Assembly (NCBI RefSeq): GCF_019059575.1
Contig: NW_024881611.1
Location: 931,001-995,000 of the forward strand
Origin: Amphibalanus amphitrite
Lineage: Eukaryota > Arthropoda > Thecostraca > Balanomorpha > Balanidae
DNA length: 64,000 nt
Direction of reading: 5' to 3'
Shown here: positions 12,001 to 24,500 of the stretch, piece after piece
How the letters are laid out: each line of letters begins with the position of its first letter
Numbering within the stretch: position 1 is the first letter of the stretch
Made by a program: the position numbers and the translations under genes
The notes under the pieces: model-generated
Told to the model about the DNA's origin: nothing
Seen by the model: only the letters and a program-made list of their open reading frames with translations
The model's database searches: none

Positions 12001-12530
12001 TGACCTAGGATGACCTGGCCTTGCCCTGAAAAATTTGAAGTAAAAGTTTGGTACCCTAAGGGTATCTAATCTAAGGCATATATCAAGAAGTGCGTAAACC
12101 AAAAATGAGCCTGATCGGACTTGTCAGCCGGCGGCCAGAGCCTTAATTGTGAACAAGCAAAAATGCCGATAATTTTTTCTTTGACCTGACCTGTGACGTC
12201 ATCGGTGACCTCGAGGTCAATGAAAATATGTTTCGCTCTACAGTTTTTCCAGGGCTATCAGACGCTGTTTGAATTTTGACGATCGGCCCAGTAGTTTCGG
12301 AGATTCTGGAGAGCACCCCCCCCCCTCCCCCAGTCACTCGTGTTATGGAAAATACCCCATCCATGCGTGGGCTAAGGCTGGGAGCGTCGACGACTGATGG
12401 CGGTAGTGCATTCCAATTGTTGATGACGCGGACAGAGAAGACATTTCGACACTCTTCAGTTTAGTGTATGGATTGTTCATTCATGCCTTATGACCTATTT
12501 CAGATCAATCTGCTTATTCTACTCTGAACC
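9046..12530. other. Intergenic region between the TP53I13-like gene and VPS33A
   Basis: No gene is supported. A possible poly(A) signal AATAAA for the upstream gene is at about 9763-9768. From about 11170 to 12330 lies a dispersed repeat flanked by a G run (about 11197) and a C run (about 12317). It contains TGACGTCA, TGACCTGACCT and the ATCGGCCCAGTAGTTTCGGAG motif. Its last 140 bases resemble 40872-41020. Confidence 0.6.
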
Positions 12531-15500
12531 ATGACATCAGCACTGCACCTGATGCATGGTCGCCTGCGCACAAACATCTTCAGAGATGAGGCCCGACAGA
12601 AATTTGTCACCCTTCTGGACAAAACCGTTGGCACTAAGGTGATTCTTGTCGCCCTTGATATTGTCGAGTTTATTCTAGGCATGATTGTGACGTGCCTTGT
12701 GGTTACTCTGCTCCCATGTCATAACCATCTTCAAATTTTCCTCAGTTTTGCAAGTAGAGCTTTTAAGCACTGTATTTGGTTTTACCAGCAGATGTGAGCG
12801 GCAGTAATGCTAAGCTAAGAGTTCTCAAGTTAATGCGCCAGAATGCTGATCATAGATTTTGCTCAAATTGAAAAAAAAAACAATCCATACATTGGAGTTC
12901 AGTTCAGTTATTTGATTTTATCTTAACCATGTTCTATTCACACTCACCGCAATGTGGCAAACAGCCCTGCAAACAGCCCATTCCATTGACCGCGCCGCCC
13001 CTGTGCGTCAGGCGATCGTCTGGGACGAGCGGCTGACGGGCCCGTTCGGCCTGGTGGCCGAGTACTCGTTTCTGCGCGAACACGACGTGGCCAAGATGTT
13101 CCCGCTGCGCGCGGGCCGGCTGCCGCCCAGTGACGTGGACACTGTGGTGTTCCTCGTACGCCCAGAGGTCGGCCTCATGGAACTGGTCGCCGAGAACGTG
13201 CAAAAGTACGTGTGTACGTAGAGGGCGGAAACGTCACGTCGGTCCGTACGGTCAGTGGGCGAGAGGCGGGGATGGTGAATGGTACAGAATGTTGAAACAT
13301 CACACAGGCTGCAGAGTGCAGTATGTTGTAAGGCTAGCTGAATGTCGAGAAAATTAATTTGGTTACAAGGAGATGGGCCATGGGAGTATAAGACAGTAAT
13401 GTGAGAACCTGTGCGGTGTTGTGCACATAGGTTACAAACTCCATCGCACCCACATGCAACGATCCTTGCATTGTTGAAGTGACATTACTATGCAACAACT
13501 GTCGCTGTGTCGATGACCCAATCAGTCACAAATCGATGTCACCTAACCTCACCTGTCTGTTCGATAGACCAAGACAACCTTTTCATTCCATTTGCCATTA
13601 ATACCAAACCTCAGTTCATCTTCCATCGTCCGCCCATCCAAAATCAATAACCGCCCGTCTGTCCGTCTCCCAGGGAGGAGGAGCAGGGCGGCCGGCGCAA
13701 GGAGTTTGTGCTCTGCTTCATGCCGACCGGGAGCGGCGCGTGTGAGCGGGTGCTGGAGGAGCGCCGGGTGCGCGGCACCTTCAGTCAGATCACCTGTCTG
13801 GAGGTGCGCCTGCTGCCGCTCGATGCCGACCTCCTCTCCATGGAGTACCCGCTCGGATTCAAGGCACGTGAGGACCGGGTGATAGTGGGTGTGGACTGTG
13901 GAGGGGATGAATAGATAGGAAACAAGGAGACTGGTTGTTTGTATGCACCCCTTGGTGTAGGTGACGGATGAAGTGTCCAATTCGAGAGGTTGATGTTATT
14001 TCTGTTCAAAGTACGGCCTCTTTTTGGTTCTCGACGTGATTCGACCTTACTCAACGTATTTACAGATGCGAAGTTTATAAACCGAGATATGAAGTGCATT
14101 TACTGAAGCATGTCACTTATGGCTGAAATTGTTGCTGTTTTTTACAGGAGTACGCCCTGGAGAACGACCCGAGCTGTCTGTTTGAGGCGGCCCAGGCGCT
14201 GCTGGAGATCCAGCTCAAGTTCGGCATCATTCCCTCCATCTGTGGCAAAGGAAACGCCGCTAAAAAGGTGGGCTATGATTACATTGCAAGAGTTACCACC
14301 TTTTGTTAGGTAGTTTATGTTTCTGCGTTATGCTGGTGAGTCATATATCCGATCGTTTTATTAATGAAAAGATGCTGAAGTCAAATACGTTACCGATCGC
14401 GGTGATCGAACAAAAATTATCTAAACCAATTTTCGTTCGCCGACTCCATCTTGGCGTCCCGTATCAGAGATAGTCTGAAATGTGAATAACCAAGTGGCAT
14501 TCACCGACATGACTAGAAAGAAGTGCGGAGTTGTGGCGGTTACATTCCAAGCGTGCACCTGCCGGCAGTAGCGGCCGGGACCTTCACCTCACCCTCCGTC
14601 CGCCAGGTGTACGACTACCTGTTGAACCTGCGCCGGGAGCACCAGGACTCGGAGTTTCCGACCGTCTGCGAGATTGACACACTGCTGCTGATTGACCGCG
14701 AGGTGGACCTGATTACACCGGTGGCCACCCAACTGACCTACGAGGGACTCATCGACGAGGTGTTCGGCATCCACAACAGTGAGTGCCGCTACACTGAGAT
14801 ACTGTACTACCACCCAGCTCACCTAGGAGGGAGGTGTTCGGCATCCACAACAGTAGGTGCCGCTGATGTTGCTGTACTGATGGACGCAGCTGCTGCAGGG
14901 ATGCAAGGAAGATGAAAATAATTTCCCTTATAATGAACATGAAGTCGACAGCCCGTTGAAAGGATGGGTATTGTATGATTCAATGACGATCGAATGTTTA
15001 ATGAAAACGTTCCTGCTTCATTTGTGCATTTTTCCTAATTTCCACTCATTCGCTTCCTATGATGATACGTTTGCCGCTCAGCACCACAATAGATGGTAAG
15101 TGTAAGATGACCTACCCACCCATTGACACCGTTCGTCGTTCTGGCATGCTATTTTTACTCTGAAGGACGACTTTCCACTTTTTTTTAATAAGCGACCGTT
15201 TCCCATCCCGATGACATAATGTATAGCTACCGTAGTTCGGAAAGTAGCGTATCACGTTCGATGCGTCCGTCGCCACTCCCTATCGTGGCTCCCTCGGTGG
15301 TGGACTTCGGGGATGTGCCCCGCACAATGTGACAAGCTCTTTGGAGAGACAACTTGCGTCTTTTTATTGCTATACTCGCCAGTATCTAACCCAAAATACC
15401 CGTCCATTGGCCATTGTTGTGATTGTGATGACGAAGGCCGCAGCTACGAACGACCTTGGCAGTTATTGTCTGATGCGTGAACAATCCCCAGGCTTGACAT

Positions 15501-18500
15501 CCCTCCTTTGCGTGTTTTGAATTCGGGATCATTTCGCAAGGCATTCATGCCGACCGTCTAGACACGGCATGCGCGCACAGTTGCGGTTCGGCTCATGCGA
15601 CTGTCGGGGTGTCTCACCCCGACTTTCCGCTCCATGCATCGTTGGCTTTGGATGGCGTTCCGCCGGCGCGTCCCTGGCACCGCTGTGTGCCTGCGCCCAC
15701 TTTCGGTCCACATTATCCGGGGTTATCGGTCTGTGCCCGGTTGCGTCATCCCGGCGATATGACAATGTGTTGAGGTGAATGACGGGCCCATCATACATAC
15801 AACGGATGGATCCGTGACATGCACAGAAAGAAAGGCAGCTTAGGTGTCGATGAGCTGAAACAGAGTGAAAGTGGTTCACTATAAATGTGAATGTGGCGTT
15901 GACACTTCGCTTAGCAGGGCAAGTTTTATGACGGATAGGTGACCAATTAGTTTGCACAGCAGTTGTTGATTGATGATAAGGTACATTCATGTATGATATT
16001 CTTATATTAGCGAGTGAAGCGGAAAATTGACATGCTCGAGAGGGTCAACATGAAAAATATCACCACTACCAAGTGATATACAACCGACAACAGAGGAGGC
16101 ATGTCTATTCTATTTAAATAACATACAAAACAATAAATGCAAGTCTTTGGATGTGGCCAACACGTAACACCAATTCTTTGAGTCCACAAACTACTTGCAG
16201 TCGAACGCTAGGCGTCTCTCTGCTGCGTCTGGCCGCGAGCTAACTACGTGCGTATGCGCATCGGGTTCCACTCGCCGAACTGCGGGGAGAACCGGTGCAG
16301 AGGCGAGTGGATGAACTGGGCCAGCGGGTGGCTGGGGTCGGCCGCCGCCGGCTCGGAGGGACCGGCTCCGAAGGCGCCACTCTGCCTGGGAGCGCGCACT
16401 GCGGCGCTCCGCGCCTGAGGCCGCTGACTGAGGCGACCCTGCCGGGCGCTGAACTGGGCGGACGGCGTAACCACGCGGCCGGCAGGAGCTGCCGCCTCGT
16501 CATCCCCAGAGCGCGACGCCGGTCCGGCTGGGGAGCCCGTCTTGTGCGACCAGGAGTGGTCCTGGGCGGGCGCCGCGGTGGGGTGTGCGGGGGACGCCGC
16601 CGGGCCGGGCTGCCCGCCGGGCGGAGCGCCGCCCCAGCCGTGTCTGATGGTGTTATCGGCGACCAGCCAGGCGCCGGCGGTCGGCGGTGGAGCGCTGCTC
16701 TGCAGCCTCCAGGAGTCGCCGGCAGCACCGGCGGCGCCGGCGGGCGGCTCGCGGTCGCCGCCGGTAGGTACGGTATTGGCCTCGGGACTCCAGGGAGCTG
16801 GTCTGACGCCCGCGGGCCGGACTGGGAGGCGGCGCTGCTGGAGCGCCGGCGGTCGGCCCTGCGGCCCCGGTCCCGCCGCCGGCGGCTGGTTGGGTCTGGC
16901 GTGCTGTCCGCCCGGCTGGTGAGACGGTCCCGGGCCGGGGTTCACCAGACGGCGGATCTGTGGACGTCCGCCGCTCAGCGGCTGTGGCCCCTCTCGTCTA
17001 CCCTCCGGACGGGGGCCGTCCTGTGGCCCCTCTCGGCGGCCGTCGGGCCGGGGAGCCGAACGGGGACCGTTCTGTGGCGCCGCCACTGATCCCTGCCCCT
17101 CTCCGGGGCTGACCTCGCGCTTGGCCGGTCCGGCGAACCCCAGCGGCGCGCCGCTGTCGGCCCGCCGGCCGAAGCCGGGCCCCAGGTCGGCAGTGAGCGG
17201 CGGCAGCGGGCCGGAGAACAGGAACGTTGGCTGGCGCGGCTCGGCGCGCGGCGGCGGCGCGCCCGGCGCCTGCTGCGGCGACGGCAGCGGGATGCCGTCC
17301 GGCGTCTGGTACGATACCGTGGCGCGGTAGCCGTTCTCGTCGGCCACGTAGTTCACCACCTGTGGGTGACGAGGTCCGGTTAGGTGTAGAAGAAATAGTT
17401 AAGATGTTTAAACAGTATGGACGCTATGTACGTTCATACTCGTACATACTCAATCGTCAGTGACTCAATCGACGATGGCGTCCACTTGCACACTTCCTGA
17501 TCCTTCTTCCGGACTTACTCTACCGGACTAGTATAAGCCGGACTTATTCGCCCGCGGGTGCATTACTGTGTTACCTCATACCAAGCCTCATACCCACCTG
17601 AACGCGTCCGTCGGGCAGCAGCGTGGAGTAGAACCCGGTGACGGCGTTGCCGTTGCGCTGTTCGTTCTGCTCCGAGTAGGTGGCCTCTGCCGGGTCCTCC
17701 GTCTTGTACCCGTACGTGTACTGAGCTACACCCTGGGTAGTAAATAACGGGACACACTCAATGGAATGGTGACGGATGATATCCGCTGGGCGCTAATGCC
17801 TTTTAAATTCGCTCACTTTCCACTGACTGCCTCTTTAATAATTGATTTCATTTTTATTCATTGCTTTATCACGACAAAGTAAGCCGCAGCGACGCATCAA
17901 TATTTGGTGTGAACTTCCTTTAAAACAACAGCAAGAGCGTTATAAGTCCATCCCAATAATTATTTATATCGATGGCCCCCGTCTGCCCCGGTGTACTGAC
18001 GTCGGGCGGCGGCTGTCCGAGCGGGGTCAGCGGCGCCGGCGCCAGCGGACCGCTAAAGAACTGGTTACCGGGGTTGATCTGAGCTCGAGCCGCTGCCGCC
18101 AGCAGCGCTGCCAGCAGGATGGCCCGCATCTAGACACGAGATGGGGAGACGAGATGGTCAGACGAGATTGGGAGGCGGGGCCTAAGTAATCGAGACATGT
18201 GGCTGATTATTATAATAACAATAGAAGATGCCTGTTGGTGATGCTGGCTTGATCACCGCATCGTGATGTGTGCTTATTTCTGAGTCGAAAGCTGTCTGAA
18301 ATACCCCAACAACATTTTGTTAGTTTAGCTGGTCGAAAACATGGTTCTGAGTTTGTGTGCTAACATTTAGACATGAATATCAGGTTGTGAGGTGAATATA
18401 TTTAGCAATGTTTATCGAATTTAATCACCATCGATCGTCATTATCATTGGGCTCCTTTTCTGTTAGAGCTGCTTGAATTACGCTAAGTTGAGTATTTCCT

Positions 18501-21500
18501 GGTTCGACCGTGGGTGTACAGATTTTGGCTCTGGATCATCCTAGATCGAAGACCTACAAGAAGTGCTTGATTAACAACCTTATTGTATTTTAGCACAACA
18601 TATGCCTCAACTTTGGCCACTTGTACAGTCTCTTGAATCCAATTGTTTACGCAACACACTGGCGACCAACTGGCGATGACTGACCTTTGCGCACCGGTGT
18701 CTTCAGTTGCTCGCTGAGCTTTGATGCTGTGTCCTCCAATTTCTGACTAGAGCTATCACTGACTACCACTTCCTGACCACCGCCTGCACTCGATAGGAGC
18801 TCCCTCTCTCCCACGATTCGTGGCTGCCGCCCCCGCACGACGCACTCCACTGTGGCCCGCCGGGCGCGGTGAAGGGATTTATACTGCCGTGGGCGAAACG
18901 GGCGGGGGCGGTGCCATGGAGCCTGATCGCCGCTCCTGTGTTTCTATTCAATGTACGCTTGACGCTAGCCTTGTTTGAAGGAATGCCAGTTATTCTATTT
19001 TTTGTGCATTTTCCTTTTCTCTTTGTCTTTGTGATAAGGAAGTGAACGTGACATAGAAACCATCCACCACAAAGCTCATAAATGTGTAAATATTTGGCAC
19101 GTGACCGCACGGACCTGCCTTTCTACCCTGAGCTGGCTGAAGGTCTTTAACTTAAATAAAATGCCTCCTTGAAAGTTGAACGTGTATGCTCTCTGATATT
19201 TAACACGCACCTACATAAAATGCTACATAAAATGCTCGTTTTTAAATTCCATATGGGATAGCTTATTTATGATAGGTCTATGACTGGCATTCGAGTCATC
19301 AACCAACATTTCTTATTAAAAACTTCTTTAAGTTCTTTGGCGTTTTTCAGTTACCTTAGGCGGTTCGTTACTTTATTACCGCTGCCATTACCGCTGAAAC
19401 CGGTGTGCTGCGCGCCCCAGCCGTCCTATGGTCCCGGCGGCGGCGACCCGTGACCGTGCCCAGACGTTCCGCCGTACCGGGCACGCCGCTCCGACCCACA
19501 CGGCGCGCGCCACGCCGTGTCGGCGCCGACGAGGGTGCGCGGGTCGACGTTACGTCACCGGGTGAAGCTCGGCCGGCGACTCTGATGGCAGGCTGCGTAC
19601 AGGAACGGTCACACCGTCACGGCGGGTGTAGGTAGTGCACCAGGCACCCGGGGCGGTCTGCGTTGTGTTTGGATATGGCTTACCGACAGGTTTACCGACA
19701 CAGTGACTCTATTTGTAATCTGAAGTTATCTCTTTGTGGCTGTTAGTTGCTCTTGTAATTATACTTTTTCAGTATGTTTCTGCCTTTCAATGGATGGGGA
19801 CAATATCTATGAAAACTACTTTTTGTGCTAAGTTATTGCGCTGTGCGGCTGTGGAATGCTGTTTAAACAACTTGGATAAAATACCCTGCATAGTTAGCGT
19901 TAAATCATCTGATTTTGCGTAATAATTGTCAGTCAACGCAACTTCTTGGGCTTAATGTATGTGGAGTTGTTGGGTTCGTAGAGTTATTACGCGTGAAACT
20001 GTCTCCATGCACGTGCATTCAGAGATAAATGCTGTCAGCGCGCCTATGAAAGGAAAAGTAACGATGCATGGGTGTTTTATGAGCTGATGTTTTATGGTAG
20101 CTTATTTTGCAACGTCCCGATTTCAAGGTTCGAGTTGTGGTTTGATCGTCGGGCTTACATCGGGCAAAACTATACGTGCTCAGTGCTGTAATCCTATACA
20201 GCGGGGAGCATAATATCTCGACAGGGCAAACATGTTTTCTGAAACGGTTGTGCTGTGTTTTGTGCAAAAAGGCGTCTTTTTGCGATCTTGTTTCTGTATT
20301 CTGTTCATGTACTCATATTTTTGTGTGGGTCGTTTTCATTAAAGGGACCCTCCCACCTTAACATTAGTTTTGAGTTGAGATAGCCAAGTTTGCGGCCAGG
20401 CTCAGAAACCACCATTTATCCTGGTCGCAACCCCCGCAGCTTTATGGTGTTCAAGAAATTTCTTCCCTTTACTTGCAGGGTGGGACCAGCGTGGTCCCTA
20501 TCTCTTAACCATTACGGGAATCTGATGACGTCATCAGGCTTTCGAACGTCCGTTAAATGTTTGACTAAAACGTTTTGTAGCACGCGGTGGTATATGCTGC
20601 TTTGCGCGCAACAAATGCCGCACTTTCAAATAAAGTCGCTAGGAACAGCGGAGATCCCAAAAAGTAAACAAAAGTAAAAGTCTAATATCTTGAAAACCGA
20701 TGAATATTTTTCGATGAAATTCGGTAGATATTCGTTTTTGCTCTTTCTGAACCGAGCGACATCACTTTCATGCCAATTCATTAACTTTTTTGAAGGTGGG
20801 AGGGTCCCTTTAAAAGACTACATTTTTATCTCCTGGGATCCAGGCGAGACTAAGATAGCTCATAGCCGAACTGCCCACTTTTCTCACTGTTCTTATATAA
20901 TTGAAGAACTGCGAGCAGTCCATCTTGAGCTATTTTCTAGTGATGTTAATACGATCCAAAAACAAAGCAATACGGCCTGCGGGCGCCAATGATCGCTATT
21001 ATGGCACTTGGAATGAGCCCTGTTTTGGGACAACGTGAAACTCCGAGTCCCCGACCGCATCGTATCATAACCAACACCAACATTACCACCTGCTTAGCTT
21101 ACCACCTGGCACCTAGCGACTGTTTTGGAGTCGTATTGAGTTGGCGTTTGAAGGGAAGGGGCGAACTACAGTCATCTCGCGCGACGCGCCCAAAACCCCA
21201 GAGTGGCAAGCGCTGAAGTCTGAATGAAGTTGCCTCATTCTCATGCCTGCAAATGCCATTGAAAGTGAGCGTCACACCGGTTAATTGTCTGGCAGTTTTA
21301 ACTGCGGCGTACGGAGTCGGTGCGTGAATTAAATTACCCTGGATTTTGGAGCGTACTCCGATAATTACACGGTGGATGGGTGACACTATAGTTGGGTCCA
21401 GTAACGGAGTTCTACATGCTGTCACGATGCCTATGAGTATGGAGTGCCTGGCTGGCGTAATACGCCGCACAGTTTTGTCCTTTTTTAACTCAGGCTAACC

Positions 21501-24500
21501 CAAGATGGCTGAGTAGTTAGGATGCTCTTCTATTGTAAGATTTCTGGAGTTTGTTTGACGGGTATTTGACAAAATCACTGACTATTTTATGCGGTGGTTT
21601 CTTAGCTGCATGATACGCAATATTTATGAAGAAAGGCGACGGTAATGTCAACCATCTTACAATCCTTATCTTATTCTAGATTTCCTTTAGTGGTGACTGG
21701 TGCACATAATTATCGTTCCTATTCATAATCACTTGTTTCAGTTGGCCTTTACGTGTGCATCTTGAAATATGTATTTTGAGATACCTCTAAGACTAGTTTA
21801 ATTACGAATAGCTTATAAAACTCTAGCCCAGCGAGCATCGTTGCGTTGATATCAGTTAACGTCATGACATTGTTCACAAAATCTACTGGAGTCGACTATT
21901 TTTCGTCATGGCCCGGGCGTTTGAACGTTTCACTTTTGTGCGTGATGGTTCACGGTGACATTTTTGCCGATATTGCACTGTGCGCGCTATGACGACAGGT
22001 TCCCACCCGGCCAGCGTGTAATCTCGCCCCATAATACGCTTATTAACTTTTGACTGCACCCTCCGAGCAACGGTTACGTAAAATATAGCGAGGGGACACT
22101 TTCGCTTATGTCATACGAGCTGATTTAATGGCAGGGACCGTCAAAAACGAGAAGGAAAATAAATTGTAAATGCGCTGGAACACAATGAGCTCAACACCAG
22201 CGCGACCCAAACCCGAACTAACGAGCTGAGTTGCGTTGTGTATCTCAAATTGCCGAGCGTTCCCCGCGCACACGTCGACATGGTCATAGAATACTGAAGT
22301 GCTCAGTGCGCCCCACTCGCACGATGCACGCGCTGATGTCATTGAGCTGACGGTCGGGTTACCTGTCTGTGTTCGCAGATACGGTGAAGCTGCCCTCGGA
22401 GAAGTTTGTCAAGCAGGACGGCGGGCCCATCGAGATGACGAACGACCGCAAACAGTTCCTCCTGAGCTCGGCGGAAGAGTTGTACGCCGACATCAGGTTA
22501 GGACACTAGGGGAGAGAGTTCAGGAGGGGTGACAGGTCGTACCTAGAAGGTGATCACTGTTCAAGTCACGACTCTCGGAAGTGAGGTTAGGCTTGTGAGG
22601 AACTGAGCTCTCGGAGGTTAGGTGATGGGGAAGGTCAGAATAGGATGACAAATCAGAGGACGTTCATTGCGGTGCCTTTTCGACACGTCTAAGACAGGCA
22701 ACTGGGTCAAGTGGATCCTGAAGCTTTTGGCATTGCCGCCGATCTGTAAGTTTCTCCACATATTTACGTGTTTAGGTATTCATGGGTTCACTCATTGTTC
22801 CAGGGATAAGAACTTCAACGCGGTTGGTCCGGCCCTCAGTAGGAAGGCGAAGCAGATCTCTGCTCAGTACGAGGAGCGACATTCTCAGTCGGTCAGTGAG
22901 ATGAAGAACTTTGTCAAGAACGTGCTGCCGACCATCAAAGCCGCCAAGGAGTCACTCGGACTGCGTGAGTAATGAGTTTATTGACAATATCGAAGTGAAC
23001 AATGTGGATTGTTTCTGGAAGGCCTCTACATGCCCCACTGCAGATAATTTTAATGACTCAATATTATATGGTGTTATTACGTGATGTGATTGTTTTCATC
23101 CACTGGGCCACCGATCTCGTAGCTATTCGCTAGTAAAGGCTATGCTTGTTAATCTTTTATTTTTTTATATGTAAATGCTGTTTTATGTAAATAAGATTAA
23201 TGTTGGCTCGTCATCACTAAACTGACCCGTCTGCCGACCCCCCCCCCCCCCTCCCGCAGACACGTCGATCGCCGAGCTGATCAAGGAGCGCACCGACAGC
23301 GAGTCATTCCTGGAGGCGCTGCAGACCGAACAGGAGATGATGAACGCCATCGACACAGACCGGGCGCACCCGCACATCGAGCAGCTCATCGCCAAAAAGG
23401 CCGACCTCACTCGGGTGGGTGACGGGGTGTGCAACGGCGCCGGGCGTGGAACTGATAGGCAGTTGTTTATGTTGTTTTCTGTGGAGGGGAAAATGTGCTT
23501 TGGCTGGTTTGAACTGTCTGGGCTATTTTTTTTTCTTGAAATATTATTTGAGATAAATGTGCTTGTGCAGTGTGCACATGAAGCTGAGGTGACACGGATA
23601 TTCAGAAATTGAAGACCTTTCACCAGTTTTACTTCTTACTGCTTATCGGGGCTTCTGTGATTTCGGGGCTTGGGCTCGGTAACTTGGGGTCTGCGCCCAT
23701 AATATTTATCCACTTTGTCGGTCTGACTCGCTCTTTTGACTGCGCAGGTACTGCGGTTGATCTGTCTGCAATCGGCCTGCAACTCTGGCCTGAAGCCGCG
23801 CCTGATGGATCAGTACCGACGCGACCTGCTCCAGACCTACGGCTTCCAGCACGCGCTGACCCTGAACAACCTGGAGCGGGCGGGCCTGCTGCGCACGCAG
23901 GGACGCACCACCTACAGCGCTCTGCGGCGGCAGCTGAAACTTACCGTGGATGATGTGAACGAACAGGCGCCCACCGATATATCCTACACGTTCAGCGGGT
24001 GAGGAAGCGGCCGGAACCGAGGTGGGGGGGGGGGGGGGGGAGAGGGGAGGCGGACGAGACGTGACTGGGGCAGGGTGGGACGAGGGAACGGGCAGTGCGA
24101 CGGGCGGGTGATGCAGACAGAATGTATTGTTTAAAGGGTTGAGTCAGTTGCCGCCTTGTTATTTTCGATTCACCGGCAGTGTTTTGATTCGATGTTTACC
24201 ACTATTGGAGATCACCACCGTCAGGGCGCCATAATAGTGCAGTGTTACCGATAATGGGGCATTGTTGTCGGGTGGTAATTGTCCAGTCACGGACGGGGTG
24301 GCGCAGTGGCACGCTGGCCGGCCGGAAATGAACCGTTACCAACGAGCCCGTCTGCCGGGTCTGTCTGGAGGTACCCGACCAGACCCGACCAGCGGCAGGA
24401 TCATGAAGCCCGGAACAGAAAGCGTGACCGTTTATCATATCACCGATTGTGTAACTTTAAACTTAGAACGACAATCAACATTTCATCGAACCAGTAACCG

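Noticed and set aside
16295..17089. A 264-codon plus-strand frame opposite the cuticle protein
   Set aside because: It is a shadow of the Pro/Gly/Arg-rich antisense exon; no motif, and the minus strand has signal peptide, RR domain and splice sites.
19405..19635. Possible small gene in a G+C-rich island
   Set aside because: 76 open codons, Arg/Pro-rich, no motif, no splice or promoter context beyond base composition.
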